Positions 1 to 10,941 of a DNA stretch of 46,719 nt are shown here, one piece after another. The stretch is taken from positions 1-46,719 of the forward strand of contig CAMBFX010000005.1 of NCBI GenBank assembly GCA_945865695.1. The letters are read 5' to 3'. The DNA comes from Chryseobacterium gleum. Its GTDB lineage: Bacteria; Bacteroidota; Bacteroidia; Flavobacteriales_D; UBA2798. The notes beneath the pieces are model-generated. The model did no database searches. It worked only from the letters and a program-made list of their open reading frames with translations, and had not been told where the DNA came from. The position numbers and the translations under genes were made by a program. Position 1 is the stretch's first letter, and every line of letters starts with the position of its first letter.

Positions 1-50
1 GCCCATTTCTTCTGCCATTTTTTTTCTATTTCGGTATGATTGTATTCCAT
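1..50 (-). CDS. leuS: Leucyl-tRNA synthetase, N-terminal fragment (runs off window)
   Basis: Reverse complement of 1-50 reads MEYNHTEIEKKWQKKW, the typical LeuRS N-terminus. Confidence 0.8.
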   Translation of the reverse strand, partial: MEYNHTEIEKKWQKKW

Positions 51-159
51 AAAGTAGTTGTTCCGGTTGCGAAGGTATCAAAAGCCGAAAGATTTAAAAA
101 GGGTAATAATGAAGGCAACCTTTTTTAATTTCTGCGTTTTCTTAGAAATACTACTTGCT

Positions 160-2730
160 ATGAAGAAGATTCTATTCGCTCTATTTACCTTATTTACAGT
201 AAATTCTTATGCCGATTGTCCTGGGATGACGGCTACATTATCTATGTTTAATCCAAGTTGCAATAACTCTTGTAATGGCTACGGTTATATGAGTGTTTCT
301 GGCGGAAGTGGGAATTACAATTATTTTTATCAGGACGCATCCACTGGTGCATCAGTTGGAAATCAAGTAAACGATTCCATTTATGGATTATGCGCAGGAA
401 ATTATAGAGTGATTGTTCATGATATAACTAACACATGTTATGATACTACCTTATTTACATTGGTAGCTCCAACACAAATCGTAGGAACAGTTATTACGAC
501 TTTGAATGCCACCTGTTTTGGGGGAAGTGATGGACAATTAACCGCTTTTGCAACTGGAGGAACAGGAAGCTATACTTATTTATGGAGCAATGGTTCTAAT
601 ATGCAAACTGCTTTTAACTTAACTGCCGGAGTTTACACCGTTCAAATTTATGACGCAAATGGATGTATGTCCACCCTTATAACAGGAGTTGTGATTCAAC
701 CTACTCAATTAATTGCTAACGCAACATTTTCAAATGCAACCTGTGGTCAATGTGACGCTGTTGGTGTAGGAAATGTTACTGGTGGCACGCCTCCTTATGT
801 TTATCAATGGCAACCTAACATGGCAACTGTACAAACAGTGACTAATCTTTGTGCAGGAGCTTACCAGCTTATTATTACTGATGCCAACGGATGTACTACA
901 GGAACAGGTGGAAATGTGAATAGTGCAACTAGTATGGTTGTAACAGCAATTGCAACACCATCTGGATGTAATCCATGCGATGGAACAGTTGCTGTTTTTG
1001 AATCTGGAGGAACAAGTCCATATACGTATGATCTAACCAATATGTCACAACAAACGAATGGAAATTTTACGGGAGTTTGTAGTGGCCCTGCAGTAGCCAC
1101 AGTAACCGATAGTCAAGGTTGTGTTGGAATTTATACTGTTTTGGTTGGTTCTGCCTCTATTTCTGGTTTAACTGTAACAGATTCTATCCAGAATGAAACT
1201 GGCTCTGGTTCCAATGATGGTTTTATCGATTTAATATTAAATGGTTCTACTGGCCCTTATACTTTTTTATGGAGCAATGGAGCGACTACAGAAGATATTT
1301 ATTCGTTGTCAGGAGGAACCTACACTGTAACTATTACCGATAACAATGGTGATTGTGCTACGTTCTCGTATACTGTTACCACCACTCCAGCTTATGGTTA
1401 TATCACAGGAAATATTTATTTTGATAATAATCAGAATTGCGTTTTCGATGGAACAGATTATCCTTTGGCATATTATTATGTAAAGGCAACATCTGGCTCT
1501 AATGTGTATTATGGTTATACTAATTCTAATGGCGATTATCAAATTTGGGTTCCAGTTGGAAATTATACTGTGACACCTTATACCATTACAAACCTTACTT
1601 CAGGTTGTACCGCTTCTTATACTGCCAATGTTACCAACGGAAGTTCAATAGGTGGAAATGATTTCTCCTATTATGAATCTCCTTTTTACGATGTATGTGT
1701 AAGTGCTTGGAGCCCTGGAATCGTTCCTGGATTCAATGGAACATATTATATCTATGTGAATAATTACGGAAACCAGACAGCAGATGGATCTGTTTGCTTG
1801 ACCTTGCCTTCTCCATTGACATTTGTGAGTAGTTCTCCTACAGCAAACAGTGTTACTGGAAATGTAATTTGTATAGATTATGCAGGATTATTGGCAGGAG
1901 CAACTGGGTTTTATACCGTTACTTTTTATACTCCATCTTCATTAGCTTTAAATACACCAATGGTAGCTTGTGTAAATGCAACCGTGACTAATGGAACGGA
2001 TATTAATCCTGCTTGCAATAATTATTGCTATACAAGATTGGTCACTGGTTCATTTGATCCAAATGATAAAACGGTTTCTCCAGCTGGACAAAACGCAACA
2101 GGTGATGTTCCAGTTGCGACAGAAGAATTTACTTATCTAGTAAGATTTCAAAATACAGGAACTGGACCAGCAGTAAATATTACCATTACGGATACGCTTA
2201 CTTCAATGTTGAATCCATTATCCTTTGAAATGTTGAATGCAAGTCATCCATACACGGTTGAATTTATCAATGGAAATATCATCAAATGGAGATTTGAAAA
2301 CATCATGCTGCCCGATAGTGGAAGTAATGAGCCGGCAAGTCACGGACATGTACAATTTAGATTGAATACAATAAATACTCCAATGTTAGGACAAGTAATT
2401 GAAAACAGAGCAAACATTTATTTCGATTTCAATGAACCGGTAATTACGAATACTGCTATTAATACTTTTGTGGCTCCAAATGGTATAGAAGAATTATCCA
2501 ATGGAATATTCTCCATCTATCCGAATCCCGCAGAAAATGTATTGCATGTTCAATCTGAAAATGGAAATTCAACTTATACTATTTATGATATTAGTGGAAA
2601 AGTCTATTCAAGTATTAACTCCACTTCATCAAATTCAAGTTTAGATATCAGTTCACTTTCTTCGGGAATCTATTTCATCCAATGTATTTCAGGAAACGAA
2701 GTGGGCATGATTAAATTCATTAAGAAATAA
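160..2730 (+). CDS. Secreted repeat protein with SprB/PKD-like repeats and T9SS type A sorting domain
   Basis: Signal peptide MKKILFALFTLFTVNSYA starts at 160 (the ORF track start at 58 is upstream); repeated GGTxPYxYxW / DxxGC motifs; C-terminal IYPNPAENVLHV...GIYFIQ...KFIKK. Confidence 0.85.
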   Translation: MKKILFALFTLFTVNSYADCPGMTATLSMFNPSCNNSCNGYGYMSVSGGSGNYNYFYQDASTGASVGNQVNDSIYGLCAGNYRVIVHDITNTCYDTTLFTLVAPTQIVGTVITTLNATCFGGSDGQLTAFATGGTGSYTYLWSNGSNMQTAFNLTAGVYTVQIYDANGCMSTLITGVVIQPTQLIANATFSNATCGQCDAVGVGNVTGGTPPYVYQWQPNMATVQTVTNLCAGAYQLIITDANGCTTGTGGNVNSATSMVVTAIATPSGCNPCDGTVAVFESGGTSPYTYDLTNMSQQTNGNFTGVCSGPAVATVTDSQGCVGIYTVLVGSASISGLTVTDSIQNETGSGSNDGFIDLILNGSTGPYTFLWSNGATTEDIYSLSGGTYTVTITDNNGDCATFSYTVTTTPAYGYITGNIYFDNNQNCVFDGTDYPLAYYYVKATSGSNVYYGYTNSNGDYQIWVPVGNYTVTPYTITNLTSGCTASYTANVTNGSSIGGNDFSYYESPFYDVCVSAWSPGIVPGFNGTYYIYVNNYGNQTADGSVCLTLPSPLTFVSSSPTANSVTGNVICIDYAGLLAGATGFYTVTFYTPSSLALNTPMVACVNATVTNGTDINPACNNYCYTRLVTGSFDPNDKTVSPAGQNATGDVPVATEEFTYLVRFQNTGTGPAVNITITDTLTSMLNPLSFEMLNASHPYTVEFINGNIIKWRFENIMLPDSGSNEPASHGHVQFRLNTINTPMLGQVIENRANIYFDFNEPVITNTAINTFVAPNGIEELSNGIFSIYPNPAENVLHVQSENGNSTYTIYDISGKVYSSINSTSSNSSLDISSLSSGIYFIQCISGNEVGMIKFIKK

Positions 2731-2755
2731 ATTCATTTGATTTCATTTTTAAGAG

Positions 2756-2784
2756 AAAGGAAGTCGAAAGGCTTCCTTTTTTTG
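2756..2784 (+). terminator. Intrinsic terminator after the T9SS protein
   Basis: AAAGGAAG tcgaaagg CTTCCTTT followed by T-run. Confidence 0.7.
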
Positions 2785-2796
2785 TTTAAGATATTT

Positions 2797-2902
2797 AACC
2801 GCGGAGGCGCAGAGAGCCGCGGAGTAAAAATGTTTTTTAAATTAGTAATTGTCTTAGTTATTTTTCTACAAAATCTTTGCGTCCTCTGCGTCTCTGCGGT
2901 TT
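2797..2902. repeat. Inverted-repeat intergenic element
   Basis: Arms aaCCGCGGAGGCGCAGAG and CTCTGCGTCTCTGCGGTT flank a short AT-rich centre; the 65-aa ORF here looks spurious. Confidence 0.55.
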
Positions 2903-2987
2903 ATTTTCTTTCTTTATTAACATTCCCGTTTTAATGTTTTCCCGAGTATTTCCATTCTAATTGCTTCACAGAAGTTAATTTTGCTTC

Positions 2988-3866
2988 ATGAGTCAACCTC
3001 AAACTATCATTCGCAGAAGCGCAAGAACGTCTTATATTTCCACCATCATTGGAATTGCATTGGTTTTATTTATGCTAGGCTTGGTTAGCTGGATGGTATT
3101 AAGTTCCAAAAAAATTGTGAAGTTGGCAAAGGAATCACTACAGGTAGATATCTTTTTTAAAGATAATGCCCGTGAAGCAGATATGTTTCAACTAGAGAAA
3201 AAACTAAATGCCGAACCATTTGTAAAATCGGCTAGATTTAAATCACGTGAAGACGTAATCAAGGAATTGGAATTAGAAGAGGGAACCGAAGACTTAGATT
3301 TAGAAGATAGCTACAAAGAATTACAGCCTACAATTGAAATTTATCTTCACGAAGATTACGCACATCTGGATAGTTTGGTGCGTATCGAAGAAAGATTGAA
3401 AGCTGATTATGGAAGCATCAATGAGTTTTATTACAATAAAGAAATGTTGGACGATATCAACACCAATTCCAATTTTTTAATCTACATCATACTTGGTATT
3501 GCTTTACTGCTTTTGATTGTTGCCATCGCCTTAATCAATAATACCATCCGATTGGCTATTTATTCAAAAAGGTTAATCATCCGATCCATGCAATTGGTAG
3601 GGGCCACCGAAAATTTCATTCGCAAGCCGTTCATTTGGAACGCCTTTTTACAAGGAATCATTGCCTCGCTGTTGGCCCTTGGACTTTTGATGGGATTGAA
3701 CTTATACCTTGAGAAACAGATAGAAGGACTACACGAAATACAAGATTTAAAAATAATTGTGATACTTTTTGGTATGGTAACGGCCTTAGGTATTTTAATT
3801 TCATGGATTTCTACTTACTTTGCACTCAGAAAATATTTGAGATTAAAGTCAGAATACCTCTATTAA
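2988..3866 (+). CDS. ftsX: Cell division protein FtsX-like permease
   Basis: 292 aa, four TM segments, FtsX-like extracellular domain; Bacteroidota order ftsX-DUF3098-uppP. Confidence 0.85.
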   Translation: MSQPQTIIRRSARTSYISTIIGIALVLFMLGLVSWMVLSSKKIVKLAKESLQVDIFFKDNAREADMFQLEKKLNAEPFVKSARFKSREDVIKELELEEGTEDLDLEDSYKELQPTIEIYLHEDYAHLDSLVRIEERLKADYGSINEFYYNKEMLDDINTNSNFLIYIILGIALLLLIVAIALINNTIRLAIYSKRLIIRSMQLVGATENFIRKPFIWNAFLQGIIASLLALGLLMGLNLYLEKQIEGLHEIQDLKIIVILFGMVTALGILISWISTYFALRKYLRLKSEYLY

Positions 3867-3867
3867 A

Positions 3868-4110
3868 ATGAGCAAGTCGCCAGAAAAACGTCAATTACCC
3901 TTCAAAAAAGAGAACTATAAAATCATGGTTATTGGAATCGTGGTTGTATTAATCGGTTATTTATTAATGATGGGAGGAGTCGCAGAAGATCCTAAAGAAT
4001 TTAGCGGTGAAGAATTATTTAATTTTCAGCGGAACTTTTTAGCGCCATTTACTGTTCTTACCGGCTACGTTGTAGTAATGGTGGGAATTATGAAAAAGCC
4101 CAAAGACTAG
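3868..4110 (+). CDS. DUF3098 family membrane protein
   Basis: 80 aa, two TM segments, position between ftsX and uppP. Confidence 0.7.
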   Translation: MSKSPEKRQLPFKKENYKIMVIGIVVVLIGYLLMMGGVAEDPKEFSGEELFNFQRNFLAPFTVLTGYVVVMVGIMKKPKD

Positions 4111-4119
4111 TTTTTACCA

Positions 4120-4917
4120 ATGGATGCATTGCAGGCCATTATCATTGCCATTGTTGAGGGATTGACGGAATATCTTCCTGTATCTTCAACTGGACACATG
4201 ATTCTTACTGCTGAATTCTTGCATATGGATTCTACTCCATTCACAAAAGCTTTCATGATTAATATTCAGTTTGGGGCTATCCTTGCTGTAGTTGCTTTGT
4301 ATTACAAACGCTTTTTTCGTTCTCTCGATTTCTATTTTAAATTATTTGTGGCTTTTCTTCCTGCAGCGACAATGGGTTTTTTATTGGGAGATTTGATTGA
4401 TTCTATGCTAGAAAATGTAATGGTAGTAGCAACGGCATTATTATTAGGCGGAATTATTTTAATTTTCATTGATGGATATTTTGATCGAAAAAACCCAGAA
4501 ATAAAAAGTCAAGAAAAAACAGATGTAAATTACAAACAAGCATTTTTCATTGGTATTTTTCAATGTATCGCCATGATTCCGGGTGTTTCTCGATCTGCGG
4601 CATCCATCATTGGAGGAATGTTTCAAGGGCTGAATCGAAAAATGGCTGCTGAATTTTCTTTTTTTCTTGCCGTACCAACCATGTTTGCAGCATCCGGATA
4701 TAAATTATGGAAAGACCACGAAGCAATTACTTCCGATACTATAGGAATTCTACTCATTGGAAATGTTGTTGCCTTTATTGTTGCCATTCTAGCTATCAAA
4801 ATATTTATAGGATTTCTAACAAAGCACGGGTTCAAAATATTTGGTTATTATCGAATTATTTTAGGAGCGATATTGCTCATCTTAATTGCCGCTGGAATTG
4901 AATTAAGTATTGTATGA
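4120..4917 (+). CDS. uppP: Undecaprenyl-diphosphatase
   Basis: [17 protein letters not shown] and [10 protein letters not shown] motifs. Confidence 0.95.
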   Translation: MDALQAIIIAIVEGLTEYLPVSSTGHMILTAEFLHMDSTPFTKAFMINIQFGAILAVVALYYKRFFRSLDFYFKLFVAFLPAATMGFLLGDLIDSMLENVMVVATALLLGGIILIFIDGYFDRKNPEIKSQEKTDVNYKQAFFIGIFQCIAMIPGVSRSAASIIGGMFQGLNRKMAAEFSFFLAVPTMFAASGYKLWKDHEAITSDTIGILLIGNVVAFIVAILAIKIFIGFLTKHGFKIFGYYRIILGAILLILIAAGIELSIV

Positions 4918-5651
4918 TCATCGACTTTGAAAATGGGGAAATTTGGATTATCGACAAGCCCTACGAATGGACATCAGCTGATGTTGTAAATAAACTCAAA
5001 TATTTCATTGGGCAAAAAACTGGAAATAAAAAATTCAAAATCGGGCATGCTGGAACTTTAGATCCATTAGCTACCGGAATTTTATTGGTTTGTATTGGTA
5101 AAAAAACCAAAGAGATTGATAAAATTCAATCTCAAAAAAAAGAATATACTGGAATTATTACGTTGGGTTCTACCACTGCTTCGTATGATTTAGAAACGCC
5201 TACCGAACAAGAATTTGATATTTCCCACATTACGGATGAAAAAATACTAGCAACAGCGAAATCCTTAGAGGGCGAACAATTACAATACGCACCACTCTAT
5301 TCTGCAAAAAAAATTGATGGTATGCGTGCCTACAAATTAGCGAGAAATGGTGTGATGAAAGAAATCAAACCGCACGCAATTACGATTTATCAATTTGAAA
5401 TAACAAAGATCGAAATGCCTAATGTTTATTTTAGAGTAGAATGTAGTAAGGGAACCTATATCCGCACTTTGGCAAATGATTTAGGAAAAAAATTGGAAAG
5501 CGGATCTCACCTTCGAGAACTCAGAAGAACCAAAAATGGAGAGTTTGACATTGAAAATGGCATGACACTTCAATTTATTTTAGAAAAACTTAATGTTGAT
5601 GATCAGGTCATTGTCATCAAACCATCGAAAAGGTATAGGCGAACTGAATAA
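4914..5651 (+). CDS. truB: tRNA pseudouridine(55) synthase
   Basis: [30 protein letters not shown] motifs. Confidence 0.95.
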   Translation: MIIDFENGEIWIIDKPYEWTSADVVNKLKYFIGQKTGNKKFKIGHAGTLDPLATGILLVCIGKKTKEIDKIQSQKKEYTGIITLGSTTASYDLETPTEQEFDISHITDEKILATAKSLEGEQLQYAPLYSAKKIDGMRAYKLARNGVMKEIKPHAITIYQFEITKIEMPNVYFRVECSKGTYIRTLANDLGKKLESGSHLRELRRTKNGEFDIENGMTLQFILEKLNVDDQVIVIKPSKRYRRTE

Positions 5652-5927
5652 TAAACTTGACAAGGGCTATCTGCACATTGTATATTCGCGCCCTGATTAA
5701 AAAATTCTTTAAAATCGATAAACAATAAATCCCGTAAGATTTATGTGTCTCTTGCCTCCTCTGGTTATTGCACGTGAATTTTATATAAATAACTCAAATA
5801 CGCAATGCATCGCGTATCATGATAGAATACTAAAATAAAATAACCCCAAATCCATGAATTGTTTTGTTTCAAAAAAAATAACGACAAAACAAACCATTAT
5901 TCAATTAAAAACTAAATAAAAAACATA

Positions 5928-6977
5928 ATGAAATTATCACAATTCCAATTCAAATTACCGCTAGAATTATTGGCTGAACATCCATCGAAAAATCGTGACG
6001 AAAGCCGTTTGATGATTGTAGATCGCAAAAAAGGAAAAATCGAACACAAAAAATTCAAAGACATTCTAAAGTATTTCAATGAAGGTGATACGATGATTCT
6101 AAACAATACGAAAGTATTTCCTGCTCGTATGTATGGTAACAAAGAAAAAACAGGAGCAAAAATTGAAGTTTTCTTATTGAGAGAATTAAATCGTGAAAGT
6201 TTATTGTGGGATGTATTGGTAGATCCTGCTCGTAAAATTCGTATTGGAAATAAATTATATTTTGGTGAAGATGATTCATTAGTAGCTGAGGTAATTGACA
6301 ATACTACTTCGAGAGGAAGAACATTGCGTTTCTTATTTGATGGCTCGTATGAAGAATTCAAAAACATCATTACTGGATTAGGAGAAACTCCACTTCCAAA
6401 ATACATTAAGCGTGAAGTAGAAAAAGCAGATGCTGAAAGATACCAAACTGTTTTTGCTAAGAACGAAGGAGCTGTTGCTGCGCCTACAGCTGGATTGCAT
6501 TTTAGTCGTGAATTATTAAAAAGATTAGAATTAAAAGGTATAAATTTTGCTGAATTAACTTTACATGTTGGATTAGGAACTTTCCGATCTGTAGAAGTGG
6601 AAGATTTGACTAAACACAAAATGGATAGTGAGCAATGCATCATTCCAGAATTATGTGCTCAAATTGTAAATAAAACGATTGACGAAAAGAGAAAAGTTTG
6701 CGCTATTGGTACTACTGCCATGAGAGCCATTGAAACTTCTGTATCTACAGAAGGTAAATTAAAACCCTTTGACGGTTGGACCAATAAATTTATTTTTCCT
6801 CCTTATGACTTCTCGGTTGCGAATTGTATGGTAACTAATTTCCATATGCCGATGTCTACTTTATTGATGATGGTTTGTGCTTTTGGCGGGTATGATTTAA
6901 TTATGCAAGCCTATCAAGAGGCTATCAAAGAAGAATATAAGTTTTATTCTTACGGAGATGCGATGTTGATTATTTAG
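5928..6977 (+). CDS. queA: S-adenosylmethionine:tRNA ribosyltransferase-isomerase
   Basis: [34 protein letters not shown] motifs. Confidence 0.95.
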   Translation: MKLSQFQFKLPLELLAEHPSKNRDESRLMIVDRKKGKIEHKKFKDILKYFNEGDTMILNNTKVFPARMYGNKEKTGAKIEVFLLRELNRESLLWDVLVDPARKIRIGNKLYFGEDDSLVAEVIDNTTSRGRTLRFLFDGSYEEFKNIITGLGETPLPKYIKREVEKADAERYQTVFAKNEGAVAAPTAGLHFSRELLKRLELKGINFAELTLHVGLGTFRSVEVEDLTKHKMDSEQCIIPELCAQIVNKTIDEKRKVCAIGTTAMRAIETSVSTEGKLKPFDGWTNKFIFPPYDFSVANCMVTNFHMPMSTLLMMVCAFGGYDLIMQAYQEAIKEEYKFYSYGDAMLII

Positions 6978-7028
6978 ACATTAGAATATAGACATAAGAC
7001 ATTAGACAAGAAGTTTAATTCAACTTTA

Positions 7029-7076
7029 AAACCCCGAGATTCTGAAACAAGTTCAGAATGACCTCGGGGTTTTTTA
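7029..7076. terminator. Bidirectional-type intrinsic terminator
   Basis: AACCCCGAG ATTCTGAA...TTCAGAAT ga CCTCGGGGTT followed by T-run, between convergent genes. Confidence 0.85.
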
Positions 7077-8342
7077 TTTTAGAATAGTGAGTTTTTGTAT
7101 TTGGGATTTTTCCTCTGAAATAAATTGAATAAAATAATTACCATTTGACAAAATACTTACAGGAATTATTGAGTTACCTGAGGAAATGGTTTGTTGTAAA
7201 ATTATTTTTCCAGTAAGATCATAAACAAAAAATTTTACTTCACCTTTTGTTTCGAGTTGCAAATAATCATTTGCTGGATTTGGATAAAAGTAAATTTCAT
7301 TTTCCTCGAATTCATTAATAGAATTAAAAGGACTAATAACAATATTTTGAGTAATTGTATCAAAATCGCATTTGCGTTGTACAATTAGTGTAACAGGATA
7401 AACTCCATCTCCTGGAAAATTATGATTCAAAATTTCTCCGCTTAAGGTGGTATCAGAAATCACACCACCAAAATCCCAATAATAGAAATCACCATTGGTA
7501 TAAACTGGAATAAAATCATACGAATCATTGATAACATTTCCATAACTGAAATCAGCATTCACTGTGGAAGTATCAATTCTCCAAATATTTAAACTATCAA
7601 AAACAATATCGTTTACTGTATTTTGAATATCTAATGCTTCTTGAGCCGAAATACCTGAGGGAATAAATGCGCCAATGGGACTTTGATGATAAATACTTGT
7701 GTAAAAAGTACAAGCTGCTAAATAAGTTCCATGAATGCTCGGATGACTTTCGTCTGCATTATACAATTCCAGAGTTGGAAAATCTGTTCTAAATTTTTTC
7801 CATACAGCACCTACTGGAGACACTTCTGCATCTAAATCATTTGCCATTTCAATATAACTGGCGCGTAATCTAGCTTGCATTCCATCATAAGTACAAACAG
7901 GAGTATAGGAAGCACAATTAGAAGCGTCACCATTCTTTCTTCCCCACGTCATATAAAACATGGTGTGAGTGCAAGAATCATTTTCTTGAATTATTTGGTT
8001 TAAGGAATCAGCGTAAGGATAAACATCATTGGCCACCTGAGCGGGAGAAAAAGAAGGTAATTGACTTTGTTCTTGCAAAACTACATAATCCCAATTATTC
8101 GAATTAATTTTTGTTAAGGTAGTTGCATTGGTAGAATGAGCATAGAAAGTATAACCTCCTGGTGTATTACTATCATAAATTAATATATCACCAAAAGATG
8201 TAGCAATAGATGAAACCATTCCCGGCAAATTATTCACGCCAGTATAGCTATTTCCAATGAACAATACTTTTTTTGTTTGTTGAGCATTAACTCCAACAGA
8301 AAAAATAAAAATAAAAATGAAGTGCGGTAAAATATTTTTCAT
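7074..8342 (-). CDS. SGNH-hydrolase-like (DUF4886-like) protein with PKD-like region and T9SS sorting domain
   Basis: KVLFIGNSYTGVNNLP, DESHPSIHGTYLAACTFY, C-terminal YFYPNPANDYLQL...GNYFIQF. Confidence 0.8.
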   Translation of the reverse strand: MKNILPHFIFIFIFSVGVNAQQTKKVLFIGNSYTGVNNLPGMVSSIATSFGDILIYDSNTPGGYTFYAHSTNATTLTKINSNNWDYVVLQEQSQLPSFSPAQVANDVYPYADSLNQIIQENDSCTHTMFYMTWGRKNGDASNCASYTPVCTYDGMQARLRASYIEMANDLDAEVSPVGAVWKKFRTDFPTLELYNADESHPSIHGTYLAACTFYTSIYHQSPIGAFIPSGISAQEALDIQNTVNDIVFDSLNIWRIDTSTVNADFSYGNVINDSYDFIPVYTNGDFYYWDFGGVISDTTLSGEILNHNFPGDGVYPVTLIVQRKCDFDTITQNIVISPFNSINEFEENEIYFYPNPANDYLQLETKGEVKFFVYDLTGKIILQQTISSGNSIIPVSILSNGNYFIQFISEEKSQIQKLTILK

Positions 8343-8426
8343 AGCGATACAATTTGAAGAATCATTAAATTTAAAGTTAAAATTAATAATTCGAAAAATG
8401 TTTATTCTTTGAAAGCTAAAATTAAA

Positions 8427-8828
8427 TCAAAATCTTAATTCGTCTGTTGCTAATTGCTTCTCTATAGTTGAAAAAGAAATGGCTGTGTGTGATGCGTTAT
8501 AATAGCATATTTCGTTCTTCACAAGTAACATTTGAGGTGATTCGTGGCGAACTTCCAATTGTTCAGCAATAAAATTAGAAATATCACGATGTTCTAATAA
8601 ATCCAAAAATAGCGGAACAACATTTTCATCCTTCATCTTCCATTCCTTCTGAAAACGAGTCAAAACCATTTTGCTAATGGAACAACGAGTGCTGTGTTTA
8701 AAAATGACATAAATTTTACCCTTTTCATTTAGTAAATCTTGTAATTGCTCGATAGAAGTTAATTCTATCCAAGAAATGGGCTTTACCTCCATTTTCAAAT
8801 ACACCTTATTTTTTGAAAACCACCCCAT
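8427..8828 (-). CDS. ytxJ: Bacillithiol system redox-active protein YtxJ
   Basis: 133 aa thioredoxin-like, FKHSTRCSISKMVL motif. Confidence 0.8.
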   Translation of the reverse strand: MGWFSKNKVYLKMEVKPISWIELTSIEQLQDLLNEKGKIYVIFKHSTRCSISKMVLTRFQKEWKMKDENVVPLFLDLLEHRDISNFIAEQLEVRHESPQMLLVKNEICYYNASHTAISFSTIEKQLATDELRF

Positions 8829-8889
8829 TTTAAAATTTTATAATGTAAAAGTACAAATTTAAAAGCCAATTTTCTTATATTTATCCTTT

Positions 8890-9555
8890 ATGAATGAAAC
8901 ATATATTATCATAGTTGGTGGTGGTGTGGGCGCTCGAATGAATGCTGGGCAACCCAAACAGTTTCTCCCTATCCATGGAAAAACGATTTTGCAACATACA
9001 CTAGAAGCATTTCATGCATTTGATCCTACTTTCAAATATGTAGTAGTGCTTCCTGAAACAAGTATAGATTTTTGGAATAGCCATGTGAAGATTAAAAAAA
9101 TTTCTATTCCTCATACCATTGTTGAAGGTGGTAAAGAAAGATTTCATTCGGTAAGAAATGCATTGGCTTCTATTAACGGAATAGGAATGGTTGCCATTCA
9201 CGATGCTGTTCGTCCATTCGTTTCTAAACAAACCTTGAAAAATTGTTTCGAAGGAGTAAAAAAAATGGGTAATGCCATTCCCGTTATTGAAGTAAGCGAT
9301 TCCATTCGAATTGTTACCTCAACAGGTTCAGATATGGTGAATCGATCATTGGTAAAACGTGTACAAACTCCACAATGTTTTTTATTGCCTGAAATTAAAA
9401 AAGCTTACGAACAAGAATACAATCCAAAATTTACGGATGATGCTTCTGTTGCAGAAGGAATAGGAATGAAAATAAATTTAGTAGAAGGAAATCCAGAAAA
9501 TATTAAAATCACAACGCCTTTTGATATGGAGTTGGCGGAGTTTTTTTGCAAATGA
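8890..9555 (+). CDS. ispD: 2-C-methyl-D-erythritol 4-phosphate cytidylyltransferase
   Basis: GGVGARMNAGQPKQFLPIHGKTIL, HDAVRPFV, VKRVQTPQCF, TDDASVAE. Confidence 0.95.
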   Translation: MNETYIIIVGGGVGARMNAGQPKQFLPIHGKTILQHTLEAFHAFDPTFKYVVVLPETSIDFWNSHVKIKKISIPHTIVEGGKERFHSVRNALASINGIGMVAIHDAVRPFVSKQTLKNCFEGVKKMGNAIPVIEVSDSIRIVTSTGSDMVNRSLVKRVQTPQCFLLPEIKKAYEQEYNPKFTDDASVAEGIGMKINLVEGNPENIKITTPFDMELAEFFCK

Positions 9556-9607
9556 GATTTTAGTATTTAGTATTTAGTATTTAGACTTAAGACTAAATAT
9601 CCGGAAA

Positions 9608-10204
9608 TTAATTAGATTTAAAACTATTCTGCAAATGATTCTTATACAATTTTCGATGCAACAAATACATCACCGTATCGAATGAAAATAAAAATCCACC
9701 TTGCATAATAATACTATTTCCATATCCTTTCAACCTATTTGGATCAGTAGAATGAGAGGCTCGGCTTTTCACAATGAATCCAGCACCGACATACGCCAAA
9801 TCCAACCAAGAATTCAATGAAAAAATTGTTAAATATTTTTTTGGATTATATTTATCCAATTTCAATTGAACTTTTCCTTTATAAATTCGATGAGAACGAA
9901 TAAAAGTTGGAATTCCGATAGCTAAATCAATTCCACTCCAAATTAAATTCATTTTATGAAAATGATATTCTTGTCCGGTTGTACGAGACAACTGATAACC
10001 GCTATACCCAACATTCGTAATTGCCCAAGAACTTAATCCAATAGCCCCATCTTTATTTAATCTTCCTTGTGTTTGGATGAAAGGCTGAGTAATCCAGATT
10101 TCTTGTGGGAAGATAGAGGCAAAAGGCAAGAGTGAAAAGGCAAAAGCGAGAAGAAATTGTTTAGTTTGTTGAATTAGTTTGGCTAGTTGAGTTAGTTGGC
10201 ACAT
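9608..10204 (-). CDS. Hypothetical membrane protein
   Basis: 198-aa ORF with hydrophobic segments; no family I can name securely. Confidence 0.6.
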   Translation of the reverse strand: MCQLTQLAKLIQQTKQFLLAFAFSLLPFASIFPQEIWITQPFIQTQGRLNKDGAIGLSSWAITNVGYSGYQLSRTTGQEYHFHKMNLIWSGIDLAIGIPTFIRSHRIYKGKVQLKLDKYNPKKYLTIFSLNSWLDLAYVGAGFIVKSRASHSTDPNRLKGYGNSIIMQGGFLFSFDTVMYLLHRKLYKNHLQNSFKSN

Positions 10205-10332
10205 GTTTTAAAAAGAAACTTTTTTATAAATGTAAATACAATTCAATTCTATGAAATCTTTATCAAATTTTTGTCTTTATCCGCGAAAATCTGTGAAATC
10301 CGCGGCAAAAAAATTATTACCGAAGGCAATCA

Positions 10333-10941
10333 TCATCCTTCATAAAAATGCATTTCCTCAATATATTTATGCACTGGATCCGTCAATAAATATCTGACGT
10401 CTTTTTTTTCCTTAATTGCTTTTCTAATAAAACTCGAGGAAACTTTCATTACTGGTGCATCGCACATAATAACTTGTGAATGGTTGGCAAATCGATTATC
10501 CGGTTGATGTTCGCTTAATTCTTTTATTTCAGATTCGGTTAATACACGCGGATACACATATAATTTATGATGTTTCAAAATGTATTCGTGATTTTTCCAC
10601 TTGTGAAAAGTGCGCAAATTATCTTCACCCATGATTAATGAAAATTCATAATCGGGATACTTTTCTTTTAGATGCGCTAAAGTATTGGTGGTATAAGATG
10701 GTTTGGGTAATTTGAATTCGATATCACTAGCGACTAAATGCGGATTATCTTCAATCGCCACTCTTACCAATGATAAACGATGGTGATCGGCTAGTAAAGT
10801 ATTTTTTTCTTTTAGCGGATTTTGAGGAGTAACTATCAACCAAACTTTATCCAAATCGGTATAATCTGCCATGAAATTAGCTATGATGAGATGACCCACA
10901 TGCACTGGATTGAACGTGCCAAAATAGAGCCCGACTTTCAT
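10333..10941 (-). CDS. nadD: Nicotinate-nucleotide adenylyltransferase
   Basis: GLYFGTFNPVHVGHLIIAN, SSSFIRKAIKE. Confidence 0.93.
   Translation of the reverse strand: MKVGLYFGTFNPVHVGHLIIANFMADYTDLDKVWLIVTPQNPLKEKNTLLADHHRLSLVRVAIEDNPHLVASDIEFKLPKPSYTTNTLAHLKEKYPDYEFSLIMGEDNLRTFHKWKNHEYILKHHKLYVYPRVLTESEIKELSEHQPDNRFANHSQVIMCDAPVMKVSSSFIRKAIKEKKDVRYLLTDPVHKYIEEMHFYEG

Noticed and set aside
58-159. Upstream extension of the T9SS protein ORF
   Set aside because: Residues before MKKILFALFTLF do not look like a leader; start at 160 gives a clean signal peptide.
861-1542. Antisense ORFs in the T9SS gene and other antisense ORFs in the track (for example 5912-6643, 13212-13649, 18475-19017)
   Set aside because: Shadow ORFs of strongly supported genes; compositions lack domain signatures.
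9558-9600. TAGTATT tandem repeats
   Set aside because: Very short, about three to four units, most likely simple sequence.
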